From JASFBA01 sp036172265 (GTDB lineage: Bacteria > Chloroflexota > Chloroflexia > DTKN01), in contig JASFBA010000073.1 in assembly GCA_036172265.1 (NCBI GenBank), forward strand, positions 1 to 61,654: a stretch of DNA of 61,654 nucleotides. Reading direction: 5' to 3'. The first letter of the stretch is position 1. Each line of letters opens with the position of its first letter. The notes under the pieces are model-generated. The model was not told the origin of the DNA and did no database searches. It saw nothing but the letters and a program-made list of their open reading frames with translations. Made by a program: the position numbers and the translations under genes. Shown in pieces: positions 48,788-58,100 of this stretch.

Positions 48788-51412
48788 CTATTCGACTTTT
48801 TCTTCCACGATCCTGGCCCCGATCTGCTGGATAGTCTCCCTGACCTTTTGATCCAGGGTCGTTTGACTGATGCCGCTCTCCGCGCGAGCCTCCAGGGTCA
48901 CCTCGATCTTCAAATCCGCGCCGTCTTGTCGAAGGGGGGATACCACCCCGCGGACAAACTCGGAGAGTTTGTCCCAAGGAATGATCGCCTTCAATGTATA
49001 GTAAACGGTCTTTGCCGTGACGGTCCCAGGCTGGGGCAATATCCCCCCGGCTTCATGGACCGCCTGTATGGAACGCTCCTCGCCCGGCGCTTCTGGCGGC
49101 AGTCCGGATGGCACATGGACGGTCACCGTCGGCTTGCGCACGAGGACGGCCTCGGCGCCCAACTGGGGGGCCATTCGCTCTTTGAAGAAGACGCGATCGC
49201 CTATTCTCACCCCGAACGTCCCCTCTTGTACGCCTTGTGCAATGGCATCGAGCAGGACCTGATTGCTCTCCAGCAGGGGAAGGTTCGGATACCTCAAATA
49301 CGCCTCCCGGATTTCGTCCACCGACTTTTCCTGCTCGTCTGCCCGCATGGCCTTTTCCAGAATGTGCCGGGGCGAGATTTTGGCAAGCAGCATGTCTTCG
49401 TCAGAAAGATATTCCCGCACCCGATGGGCGAGCGAAAGTTTTGCGCCCACCGTGGGCAAGCCCAGGTCCATCCACTGTACTTCTCTTTCCGCCCTGGCCA
49501 GGTAACGATAGGCGCTGATCAAGCGGTGCGCGATGCCGCCTTCGGCATCTCTGAGTTTGCTTTCCAGCCACTTGCGGTTCTCCTCCGATAACTGCCGTAG
49601 CAGGGCTTTGTCGTCGCGAACGGCGCGATAGGCCAGGCAGCGTTTGATCTGCTGGCGGGCGCCCTCCAGTTCGCCTTCGTCCGCTGCCAGCAGGAGCAGG
49701 GTGTTCCGGTACGTACGGAAGGTCTGTCCGCATTTGTCCAGGAGGTCGCGGGCAAATGCCGGGGTTGCCCTGGCCTGGCGCGTGTGCTCCGGCGGGAGAA
49801 TCGCCAGTTTCAACTCCCGGGTATCCGGGACATCCTGCGAGTCTTGCGGCCAGAGGATGACCCGCAGTTCGGTGCCGGCCATTCCCTCCAGATGCCTCCG
49901 AATCTCTTCGGTGATTTGCTCGGGCGTGACCGCCTCTTCTTTCTCCACGATGACCCGGTTCAGGTTCGGCTGGCTGGAAAACCAGTAGGTGCCGCCCTCG
50001 ACGTGCAGATACCAGAGTTCATCCTCCAATCGGCGCAGGGCGTCGCCGATGATGGCCGGCGGCAGCCCCGGCTGCAGGAGAGCCAGGCGCAAGCGCTGAA
50101 TCCCCACGCCCCGTTTCTCGCTGCCGCTGAAGGAAGCGAAGAAGATCGCTCGCGCCAGTCCTCCGGCTACGCCAAAGCGGGCGTACTCCGAGCCCATCTC
50201 CCGGTCTATCCGCTGCGCCTTGGCGTTTGAATCCGCGATGTCGGCGGCGATGACCCCCTGGTATTCGTTGCCGATATGGCGCAGGAATTCGCCGCGCACC
50301 GCCGGGTTGGCAAGGTTGAGGTGGGCCGGCAAAATCAGCGGCGCCGGATGCTGGTTCTGGTAGAGCTCGCTCACCACGTTCGCCAGCAGGCGCAGCACCC
50401 CGCGTGTGCGCTGGAAATCGGGAAAGGTGCTCCAGCGCTCGAAGAGCACGTCAATCAGCTCGGGGTGGAACGGGTAGGCTTTGCGCATCCGCTCGCGGTA
50501 GGACGGCTCCTGCACCGCCTTGGGGAGATCATCGCCAAGCCGCTGGTACATCTCGAAGAACTCGTCCGCCGTCCGGCGCGTCTCCTGCGGGTCGCCCGCA
50601 TCTTCGAAAAGACGCCTGCGGATGACTTCATAGATCTCTTCCCCTTCCACCGGCGCCTTGATGCTTTCCACGCGCTTGAAGACCTGCTGCAGTTCGTGCA
50701 GCGCTCGTGTGCCCTCTTCGCCGTAGGGGGCGCTGGAAGGCAGGGTCACCACCAGCACGCAGCGCGGCGCCACCTTCACCGTCTCGGTCAGTTCTTGAAA
50801 AAAGGCCACCACCTGGTCGCGGAAGTCCTTGGCCTTGACGGCGTATTCGGCGATCTCGTCCATCAGGATGAGGATGGGCCGGTCGCCCAAGAGTTGATGC
50901 AGTAGGTCCTTGCCCGGGGCCTGGCGTCGGGTATCGTGCTCTTTCAGGAGGTCGTAGCGGCCCAGTTGGGCGGCCAGTTCCCCCCACGGCGTGCGGCCCC
51001 CGAGCGCGTCGGCGGCCGTGCCCACGAAGGTCACCACCGCCGCCGGCGGCACTTCCTGCACCCCCGCTTCGGGCAGGATTTTCGCCACTGCCTCTGAACC
51101 CTTCAGTTCCTGCCCGTGCTGGATGAGGTGATACAGCGCGATCAGGCTGTGGGTCTTGCCGCCGCCGAAGGGGGTCTGAATCTGGATGACCGGTTCGCCG
51201 CCGGCGCCCGAAAGCCTCCCCAGGACGGCCGCCAGCAGGTGGGTCAGCCCCTGGGTGAGATAGGTCTTGCGGAAGAAGGTGGCCGCATCCCGGTACTCCA
51301 GCGGCCCTCGATCGGCCACCACATCGGAAAGGTCGGCGGCAAAGACCGACTCGTCCAACTTGCCGGTACGAATGTCCACATGCGGGGTAACGACTTGAAT
51401 CCAGGGTTTCAT
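48788..51412 (-). CDS. DUF499 P-loop ATPase of a defence operon
   Basis: The 874-residue protein has a P-loop GGGKTHSLIALYHL (about 82-96), a Walker B-like ILILMDEIAEYA (about 178-189) and the DUF499 core, then a winged-helix-like region and a C-terminal part ending ETIQQIGARIVEEKVE. DUF499 ATPases occur with DUF1156 methylases and SNF2-type helicases in predicted anti-phage islands. Its ATG overlaps the methylase stop (51409-51412), so it belongs to the same operon as the three genes upstream. The role is inferred to be NTP-driven DNA remodelling or complex assembly. Confidence 0.85.
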   Translation of the reverse strand: MKPWIQVVTPHVDIRTGKLDESVFAADLSDVVADRGPLEYRDAATFFRKTYLTQGLTHLLAAVLGRLSGAGGEPVIQIQTPFGGGKTHSLIALYHLIQHGQELKGSEAVAKILPEAGVQEVPPAAVVTFVGTAADALGGRTPWGELAAQLGRYDLLKEHDTRRQAPGKDLLHQLLGDRPILILMDEIAEYAVKAKDFRDQVVAFFQELTETVKVAPRCVLVVTLPSSAPYGEEGTRALHELQQVFKRVESIKAPVEGEEIYEVIRRRLFEDAGDPQETRRTADEFFEMYQRLGDDLPKAVQEPSYRERMRKAYPFHPELIDVLFERWSTFPDFQRTRGVLRLLANVVSELYQNQHPAPLILPAHLNLANPAVRGEFLRHIGNEYQGVIAADIADSNAKAQRIDREMGSEYARFGVAGGLARAIFFASFSGSEKRGVGIQRLRLALLQPGLPPAIIGDALRRLEDELWYLHVEGGTYWFSSQPNLNRVIVEKEEAVTPEQITEEIRRHLEGMAGTELRVILWPQDSQDVPDTRELKLAILPPEHTRQARATPAFARDLLDKCGQTFRTYRNTLLLLAADEGELEGARQQIKRCLAYRAVRDDKALLRQLSEENRKWLESKLRDAEGGIAHRLISAYRYLARAEREVQWMDLGLPTVGAKLSLAHRVREYLSDEDMLLAKISPRHILEKAMRADEQEKSVDEIREAYLRYPNLPLLESNQVLLDAIAQGVQEGTFGVRIGDRVFFKERMAPQLGAEAVLVRKPTVTVHVPSGLPPEAPGEERSIQAVHEAGGILPQPGTVTAKTVYYTLKAIIPWDKLSEFVRGVVSPLRQDGADLKIEVTLEARAESGISQTTLDQKVRETIQQIGARIVEEKVE

Positions 51413-53592
51413 CGTCGTTCCTCCTCGAATAGACGGCGCTGCCGTTCTAGAGTGTACTGCTTGCGGCCGTAGAGCAAGCCCTGCAGTGTCTGCTTTTCCT
51501 TATCGCCCTCGGGCAGGACCTCGCTCACCGCCTGCGCTACTTGCCAGAATTCGTTCCCGCCGTAGGTCTGGAGGTGCTCGGCCAGTTCTTTCTGGCGGTT
51601 CCGCTCCCACAGGATGCAGGCCCGATGGAGGGCATCTACCATGGTCGCAAACTGGGTCTGTTTTTCAAACCGGCCGTCTTTAGCCCGCTCCTGCGGGGTG
51701 ACCACCCGCACGTACTCCTTTTCTTTCCGGACCAGCCCGCCTTCCTGCCAGTGCTCGGTCAACTCCACGCCCACGCCGGAGGCGAGTTTGCGCGCCTCGT
51801 CAAAGGGGACGCGGGCGTGGTTGTAGGTCCAGCGGTACAGCAGATAGAACCGCGTGGGTGCATCTATGCCGCCCAGCTGAGCATTCTTCAAGACGCGCTC
51901 TAAAGCGAACTCGCTCACCACCTTGCGCACGTACTCTAAGAGCTCAGTGACCTCAACGGGTTCACCCGATAACTTCTCCACGCGGGCGTGTTTGCCAAAG
52001 GCCTCCACCGCCGGCCCGATGGCGCTCATGAAGAAATCGGCGCCGCGGATGCCCTCTTCCCAGAACTGGGCCAGTTTGCGGCGGACGCGCTCCTCGATCT
52101 CGCGGCGCACGGCGGGGAACTCGCCGATGGGGGCATCCGCCGGGCGCTTGCGGCAGACCATGTAGATGCTGGAGGCCAGCGCCGCCGATTCCTGTGCCCG
52201 CAGGCGGGCCTGCATCTCGGTGTGGATCGGCCAGGAGGCGGTCATGTAGAGACCGGCGTTGAGAATCGCGTTAATAACCGCTTCCCATGCTTCCGTTTTC
52301 GGGTAGGCGAAAACAATAACCGCAACCCCCTCTGGTTTGAGCACCCGGCGAATTTCGGAGAATGCCATAGTCAGCATTGCCTCAAACCACTCTTTGGTTT
52401 TTTCCGCATAGCGGTCCGGGTCCCAATGCTCCATCTGACAGATTTCTTCCGATTTAGGCGTAAGCGGCGTGGCAAAGAGGTCGGGGTAGAGGTCGCCCAG
52501 GGTCCGTTTCAACCACACGTAGAAAAAGTCGGAGAGGTCGGCATAGGGCACGTTGATGTAGTAGGGCGGGTCGGTGAGCACCGCGTCGAAGTAGTCATCC
52601 GGCCAGGGGAGTTGGGTGGCGGAGCCGTGGTGGGCCCTCACCCCCAGCCCCTCTCCCGAGGCTTCGGGAGAGGGGTGACTGAAGGTCATTGAAGGTATGA
52701 TTGAGAATGAGTCTATACAAACTTCCACAAGATTCGGCCAACTAGCACTTACTCCAGAAATGGGATTCATCTCAAAGTAGTCCCAGGTCATTTGTATAGC
52801 TTGTCTTCCAACAAAAGCATTGATGACTTGAGTGGTATCCACCTTCCACGTACAGTTTGAACTCGTAAACATCACCAGTTTGTCCAAAGTGAGCGCCAGA
52901 TAGGTCGTCACCGCTTTGGCGAATTCGGGGTCGGTGCCCTCATCCCCCCGGCCCCCTTCTCCCCAAGCTTGGGGAGAAGGGGGCGTTTTCCTCCCCTCTC
53001 CCGCAGCCTGGGAGAGGGGCTGGGGGTGAGGGCTTTCATACGAATGCATCTGCACAAACTCGGCAATCCTCTGAAGTACCTGCTCCGTTTCGTTGAGCAC
53101 CTGTTCGTTGGTGAAACGCAGCAAGTAATAGTCAAATTGACGCAGCACTTCCTCACGGGCACGGTCTCGCTCCTGTTGGGTTGGTTCTTGGTGCACAGCG
53201 CCATCTACTTCAATAATCAACCGGGCATCATCGCAGAAAAAATCTGTGATGAACTGCCCGATGGGATGCTGTCTGCGGAATTTACGCCCGAGCAACTGGC
53301 GGTTGCGGAGCAGTTCCCAAAGGAGTTGCTCCGCAGGGGTTTGTTGTTGCCGCAGTTGGCGTGCACGCTGGATCAGGTCAGGCGAGGGACGCTGGGGCGT
53401 TTTAGGGTAGCCCTCATCCCCCTGGCCCCCTTCTCCCCAAGCTTGGGGAGAAGGGGGAGTTTTGCTCCCCTCTCCCGCAGCCGTGGGAGAGGGGCTGGGG
53501 GTGAGGGCTTTATAGGCGCGGCGCACCGCATCGGCAAAGGTGATCAGCGCCAACTTCTGCCGGGCGTTGAACAGGTCGCCCCAGCGTACCAT
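51409..53592 (-). CDS. DUF1156 adenine methylase, C-terminal half with DUF559 insertion
   Basis: This 727-residue frame continues, in the same phase and after one TAA codon, the N-terminal half at 53596-54744. It opens MVRWGDLFNARQKLALITFA, the conserved mid-part of DUF1156 proteins, and is then interrupted by an insertion (residues about 29-219) holding a DUF559 nuclease domain between repeat-encoded peptides. The methylase resumes TDPEFAKAVTTYLALTLDKL and carries the catalytic motif DPPYYINVPYADLSDFFY and the C-terminal domain. Without the upstream half it lacks the SAM-binding motif. Translation could restart at the ATG three bases after the TAA. Confidence 0.85.
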   Translation of the reverse strand: MVRWGDLFNARQKLALITFADAVRRAYKALTPSPSPTAAGEGSKTPPSPQAWGEGGQGDEGYPKTPQRPSPDLIQRARQLRQQQTPAEQLLWELLRNRQLLGRKFRRQHPIGQFITDFFCDDARLIIEVDGAVHQEPTQQERDRAREEVLRQFDYYLLRFTNEQVLNETEQVLQRIAEFVQMHSYESPHPQPLSQAAGEGRKTPPSPQAWGEGGRGDEGTDPEFAKAVTTYLALTLDKLVMFTSSNCTWKVDTTQVINAFVGRQAIQMTWDYFEMNPISGVSASWPNLVEVCIDSFSIIPSMTFSHPSPEASGEGLGVRAHHGSATQLPWPDDYFDAVLTDPPYYINVPYADLSDFFYVWLKRTLGDLYPDLFATPLTPKSEEICQMEHWDPDRYAEKTKEWFEAMLTMAFSEIRRVLKPEGVAVIVFAYPKTEAWEAVINAILNAGLYMTASWPIHTEMQARLRAQESAALASSIYMVCRKRPADAPIGEFPAVRREIEERVRRKLAQFWEEGIRGADFFMSAIGPAVEAFGKHARVEKLSGEPVEVTELLEYVRKVVSEFALERVLKNAQLGGIDAPTRFYLLYRWTYNHARVPFDEARKLASGVGVELTEHWQEGGLVRKEKEYVRVVTPQERAKDGRFEKQTQFATMVDALHRACILWERNRQKELAEHLQTYGGNEFWQVAQAVSEVLPEGDKEKQTLQGLLYGRKQYTLERQRRLFEEERR
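52635..52677. repeat. Palindromic repeat copy 1 (in methylase)
   Basis: CCCTCACCCCCAGCCCCTCT and then CCCGAGGCTTCGGGAGAGGGG form a hairpin repeat of the GGGGTGAGGG type. It is translated in frame as HPSPEASGEGLGVRAHHGS between conserved methylase segments. Confidence 0.75.
52937..53035. repeat. Composite palindromic repeat copy 2
   Basis: This copy holds a perfect 32-bp palindrome built from CCCCCTTCTCCCCAAG and its complement (52951-52983 area), then CCCCTCTCCC-GCAGCCT-GGGAGAGGGG and CTGGGGGTGAGGG. It is nearly identical to copy 3 in the same orientation and is translated as PHPQPLSQAAGEG plus TPPSPQAWGEGG. Confidence 0.85.
53411..53510. repeat. Composite palindromic repeat copy 3
   Basis: Same two-palindrome structure and orientation as copy 2, differing at a handful of bases. 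It is translated as LTPSPSPTAAGEG plus TPPSPQAWGEGG. Direct orientation means recombination between copies 2 and 3 could excise the DUF559 segment, leaving one repeat. Confidence 0.85.
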
Positions 53593-53595
53593 GCC

Positions 53596-54744
53596 TTATT
53601 TGTGCACCGAGAATGCGCGTTCAGCGCCTGGCCCCCCGCCGAGCGGGGTCGGCTCATCCGGCACGGGGTCCAGGCCCCATTCGGCCCAGAGTTGCTGGCG
53701 TTTGGCCTCCAGGGCTTCTTCGGCGGCGCGGTAGGCCGCCAGGTCGCGCGCGGTGGCCAGGCGGTAGCGTTTGCCGCCCTCACCCCCGGCCCCTCTCCCG
53801 CGCTGCGGGCGAGGGGTGTGGAGCACCACCGCGACCATCCGTTGCCCGCTCTTGCCCTCGCGGAAGAGGCGGCGGGTGGTCTTGTCGTCTATGGTCCCGC
53901 CGCACACCGGGCAGCGCACGTGGGCACGGGAGACGGTGCCCTCCTCCGGGTCAAAGTCTATGGCGCGGCCCTCCACGATCTCAAAGTCCACGTGCCGCCG
54001 GATTGGGTCGGGCCGGGGCCGCAGCGCCACCCGCTTGTTGTCCTTCTTCGCCAGCCAGAACTGGCGCATGAGCGGGATCTCCGCGCCGCAGGCGGGGTTC
54101 TGGCAGGGCAGCGTGCGCGCCCAGATGGTGCCCACCGGGATGGAGCCGTCGGGGTCCTGGGGGTAAAAGCGCTCCACTTCCCGGCCCCCCTCCGCCAGCA
54201 CCCAGTCGCCCCACTGCTTCACCGCCTCCAGAAGCGGGTTGACTTCTTCTTCGCCCAGCAGCCGGCCGGGCGCGCGGCGGCGCACGGGCTGACCGAAGCG
54301 CTGGGGATACTCCAGCACGGCCTTGTTGAGCAGGACGGCCACCGGGTTGTAGTCCAGGGCGTAGGCCTCGCACCCCAGACGCAGCGCTTCCAGGGGGATG
54401 GCCCCGCCGCCGGCGAAGGGGTCCAGGACGCGCGGGGCGCGGCCGCCGCAGGCCTGGCGGATGAGCGCGCGGGCCCGCTCCAGGTCGGGGTTGTCGCCCT
54501 GCACCGCCTCCCAGGGGGAAAGGTCGCGCACCAGGCGGAGGTATTCCTCCCGCCGGGCGGGGTCAGCGGGCAAGAGCGCCGCCAGGGCGGTGGCGCGGGA
54601 GGCGGCCAGGGGTCGGCGCGCCCACCAGATGTGCAGGGTGGAGATGTGGCCGTGGCGGATGTTCTTCTCGCGCACCGATTCCTCCGAGACACGCTGGAGG
54701 GGGAAGTCGGTTTCAATCAGGCGGGGCGTTGCCTCTTTTTTCAT
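53596..54744 (-). CDS. DUF1156 adenine methylase, N-terminal half (ends at in-frame TAA)
   Basis: This 382-residue frame from ATG 54744 carries the N-terminal DUF1156 region (RLIETDFPLQRVSEESVREK, HIWWARRPLAASRATALAAL), the SAM-binding motif DPFAGGGAIPLEALRLG, and zinc knuckles CQNPACG and CPVCGG. It ends SVHK-TAA; the family normally has an aromatic (Tyr) before GM-RWGDLF, which follows in the same frame. A single T/C-to-A change in a Tyr codon explains the stop. A repeat copy is translated here too (PRPQRGRGAGGEGG). Alone it lacks the DPPY motif. Confidence 0.85.
   Translation of the reverse strand: MKKEATPRLIETDFPLQRVSEESVREKNIRHGHISTLHIWWARRPLAASRATALAALLPADPARREEYLRLVRDLSPWEAVQGDNPDLERARALIRQACGGRAPRVLDPFAGGGAIPLEALRLGCEAYALDYNPVAVLLNKAVLEYPQRFGQPVRRRAPGRLLGEEEVNPLLEAVKQWGDWVLAEGGREVERFYPQDPDGSIPVGTIWARTLPCQNPACGAEIPLMRQFWLAKKDNKRVALRPRPDPIRRHVDFEIVEGRAIDFDPEEGTVSRAHVRCPVCGGTIDDKTTRRLFREGKSGQRMVAVVLHTPRPQRGRGAGGEGGKRYRLATARDLAAYRAAEEALEAKRQQLWAEWGLDPVPDEPTPLGGGPGAERAFSVHK
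53777..53817. repeat. Palindromic repeat copy 4 (in methylase N-half)
   Basis: CCCTCACCCCCGGCCCCTCT followed by CCCGCGCTGCGGGCGAGGGG, the same repeat family, is translated in frame between VAVVLH and KRYRLATARDL of the methylase. Confidence 0.75.
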
Positions 54745-55160
54745 CGGTCTAACCTTTCCAGCAACGAAGTCGGCTTTTCGGGCGCAAAATCTCTCTGCGG
54801 TGGAATATACCACACTTCGTCAGGGGGGCGAACCATCAGTCCATGGATGCCGAGGGCAGCGAGGCCGGGCATGATGGAGCGCAGCAACCCTTCAAAGGTC
54901 GGTGTGTGCGGGATAGCGATGGCGCAGACCACATCGTAGTCGTAATGGCGCAGGATTTGCAGCAGCGCCTCGCCCATCGCCGCCTGTTCGTTCCCACGGG
55001 CACGTACCCCTTTGGCCTCGATGAACAGGCGCCGGCGCGAATGGGGCAAGCGTCCCTCCAGGTCGGCGCCGCGCTGATTGCCAGGGCGCACCTGAAGGTC
55101 GCTCAATCCTTCGCGCCGGAGCCGAATGGCCAGGGCCTGGAGCAGGTCACGTTCCCTCAT
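54741..55160 (-). CDS. Small PD-(D/E)XK nuclease-like protein
   Basis: The 139-residue protein has a restriction-endonuclease-like core: RGADLEGRLP supplies an Asp and, 13 residues on, RRLFIEAKGVRARG gives the E-A-K motif; a following helix (EAALLQILRHYDYD-like) and strand VVCAIAIPHT complete the fold. It is probably a nuclease or DNA-end-binding subunit of the operon. ATG 55160 lies inside the 3' end of the helicase gene (14-bp overlap), and its stop overlaps the methylase start (ATGA), so it is translationally locked between the two. Confidence 0.72.
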   Translation of the reverse strand: MRERDLLQALAIRLRREGLSDLQVRPGNQRGADLEGRLPHSRRRLFIEAKGVRARGNEQAAMGEALLQILRHYDYDVVCAIAIPHTPTFEGLLRSIMPGLAALGIHGLMVRPPDEVWYIPPQRDFAPEKPTSLLERLDR

Positions 55161-58100
55161 GCGTCGCGGCCTCCTTCCAATCGTTGACGACAAAACGGAC
55201 GATTTCCACAACTTCCTGCGGACGGAGTTTAGCGGCCGGGTTCCGGATGGTATGGAGCGTGGGTGCGGTAGCGGCGTTCTCAACGACATACAGCCAGTAC
55301 TCCTCGCCCAGCCGCTGGGCCATCAGCCACTCGTTGGGGGTAAGCACAATCGCGCCGGTGGTGGCGCGGGCCTTGACCTCGATATAGCGCACGGTGCCAT
55401 CGGGCGCTGTGGAGCGGATGTCGTAGCCCAGGTTCTGGGCCGAGACATCCTGCGGCTCGCGGCCATGTTGACGCTCATAGTCCATCGCCACCTGCACGCC
55501 GATGGCCTCGATTTCGGCGTCGGAGCGGATGGCCGGGTCGCCGGCCGTCTGCGGCACCACCCGCGCCACGCCCAGGACGCGCGGCGTGGATGGGAGCAAC
55601 ACGGTTTGGCGGCGGATCTCCTCCTCCAGGTCTCGCCGCCGGGCCGACAGTTCCTCCTTTCGCCGCTCTTCGTTGCGGATTTCCACTTCGGGGACCGGTT
55701 GCCCCTGGGCCCTACGGGTGTCGTATTCTATCAGCCGGGCCTGCGACTCCATCATCAGCGTATCCAGAGAACGGAGGCCGTACCGCCGACGGATTTGGGC
55801 GTGGCGCTCCCGTTCCCGCTGAAGTTCGGCGCGGTATTCTTCCAGGACGGTTTCCACAAAAAGGGCGACGACGGCCTCTTCCGGCGGAGGCGGCTCGGCG
55901 TCGGCGGCGGGTTGCCAGGGGAGTAGGTTCCAGAGAATAGAACTGTTGACGGGTCGGGGAGCGCTGCCATCGGCGGGCTGAAAGACGGCGAAGACGCGTT
56001 TGCCGGCCACCCGGTCGTTCCCGTCGCGCAGTTCGCCCTGGAGGAACCAGAGCCAGCCGTCCAGCCGACCGTCGGGGTCGGCGAACACCGCGCCGCTCTG
56101 GACATCGGGTTCGCAGCGGGAGAGGATCGCTTCAATGATGGTTTCCAGCAAGGGGTGACCGGGGGCGACGAAGACCGCCTCGTGCCTGGAGGCCGTTTGC
56201 TTGTCGAAGGCAATTTTGTTGTATTCGTGAAAGATCTCGCCGTGACGGTGTTTGAACGCCGGTGAAACGTTGCGCAGTTCGTAGGGCACCGATGGCACGC
56301 GCCAGAGGCCGTCGCGACGTCTTTCCAAAGGGACTTCCAGATGGCGGCACGTACGCTCAAAGAAGCGCTCAATGTATTCGGGGACCAGTCGGTTTTCCCG
56401 GGCGCGGCGGTCCTCGCCCAGCACCCGCTGTAGGTCAATGTGACGGGTGGCCAGGGCTTCCATGGCCGCCTCGCGGGCTTTGCAGACGGCGGTCTCGTCG
56501 GGGACGGCTTCTATATCACCCATGATTTCATCCAGGGAGCGGCGACGCGCGATGGCCTCCACGATCAGATCCTTGAGGCTGCGGCCGGGGATGACCTCAC
56601 CGATGACGTCAAAGACGCGGTCCGAGCCGAGCGCTTGTTGGATGCGTTCCAGTTTTTGGAACAGGGCGCGCAGGACCATACCTTCGCGCGTGTCGGCGGC
56701 CACGAGGTTGTAAATGTGTACCTCTTTTTGCTGGCCGTAGCGATGGATGCGCCCCATGCGCTGTTCCAGACGGTTGGGGTTCCAGGGGATGTCGTAGTTG
56801 ACCATCAGCGAACAGAACTGGAGGTTGATGCCCTCGCCGCCGGCCTCGGTGGAGACCATCACCTGGGCGTGCTCTCGGAACTCGTGTTCCGCCCGGATGC
56901 GGGCATCCAGGTTCATCCCGCCGTGTAGGGTGGCGACGGAATATCCCCAGGCGCGCAGTTTTTCGGCCAGATAGTCCAGCGTCTCGCGCGCTTCGGTAAA
57001 GATCAACAGTTTCTCGCCGCGCTTCCGGATGGACTCGTCCTCCATCACCCGATGCAGTTCCTTGAGTTTGGTCTCAATTTCGCAGCGCTCAGCCTCGCGG
57101 GCCAGGTAGACCAGGTCGGCCAGGGTCCGGATCTCCTCTTCCAGTTCTTCGCGCGTTTCGGCAGCGGTCAGACGTTCAACCAGTTCTTCCTCCTGGCGCA
57201 TGCGTTCCGCTTCCGGGGCGTCTTCCAATGCCTCTTCGTCCACCTGGCCTCCCTCGGCCAACCACTTGCCCAATTCCAGGAGTTTTTCCAGGCGCTCTTT
57301 GCGCCGTTCCAGCGAGCGGCGGACGGCCCGCACGCTGGAGGCCATGCGCCGCTGCAGGATAAGCAGGGCAAAGGCCACGTTTCGTTTCTCGCTGACCAAC
57401 GCCTTGTTGTAGGATTTTTCCACGTACTCCGTGACGGCGTTGTAGAGGCGTTTCTCCTCGTCGTTCAGACGATAAAGCCGGGTGAAGACGCGGCGCGGCG
57501 GGAAGAGCGGCCGGCCTGCAAAATCGCGCAGGTCTTCCTTCAGCCGGCGGAGAAAAAGGGGGTTATCCCGGCGTTGCACCGATTCCAGGAGCAGGTCGGA
57601 ATTGGCAAACATCCCCGGCTCCAGGAGGTCCAGGAAGAGACGGAAATTCTCCGGGTCGCCGCGGTGGGGGGTAGCGGTCAACAGCAGCAGGAACTGGCTA
57701 ATGCGGGAAAGCATTTCGCCGAAGCGGTACCGTTCGGTCTTGTCGGTCTTTTCGCCGTAGCGGTAGGCGGCCATCTTGTGCGCTTCATCTACGATGGCCA
57801 GGTCCCAATGGGTCTCGGCCAGCGCAACCATGACGTCATCCTGCTTGGCAAAGTCCATGGAAGTGATGATTTGGGGTTCCTCCTGCCAGATATTGCGGCC
57901 CCAGGTGGCGTTCATCACCGCGCGGTCCACGACGGTGAAGGCCTCCGCGAAACGCTCCTTCATTTCCCGCCGCCACTGGTCCTTCAGATGGCCCGGCACC
58001 ACGATCAGCGTGCGCCGGACCAGCCCCCGCAGTTTCAACTCCTTCAGGAGCAAGCCGGCCATAATGGTTTTGCCCGCGCCGGGATCGTCGGCCAGGAGGA

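Larger units (their letters stand above)
52937..53510 (-). mobile_element. Repeat-flanked DUF559 endonuclease insertion
   Basis: Two directly repeated ~100-bp composite palindromes (52937-53035 and 53411-53510) bracket 375 bp encoding a DUF559 domain. The nuclease part reads RARQLRQQQTPAEQLLWELL, then FRRQHPIGQFITDFFCDD, LIIEVDGAVHQ and YLLRFTNEQVL, so the Vsr/MutH-like PD-(D/E)XK residues (D in TDFF, E and D in EVDG, following H) look intact. The unit interrupts the methylase between ADAVRRAY and TDPEFAKAV without breaking the frame. No transposase is encoded. I interpret it as a homing-like or repeat-borne nuclease element. Confidence 0.7.

Noticed and set aside
52635..53817. CRISPR array, because of repeated palindromes with spacers
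   Set aside because: Only four copies of unequal length, with unrelated gaps of 260-375 bp or more that encode protein, and no cas genes.
52969..54939. 656-codon plus-strand ORF antisense to the methylase
   Set aside because: It crosses the repeats, the methylase stop and the next gene boundary. The minus strand carries DPFAGGG, zinc knuckles and DUF559; the plus product has no recognisable domain.
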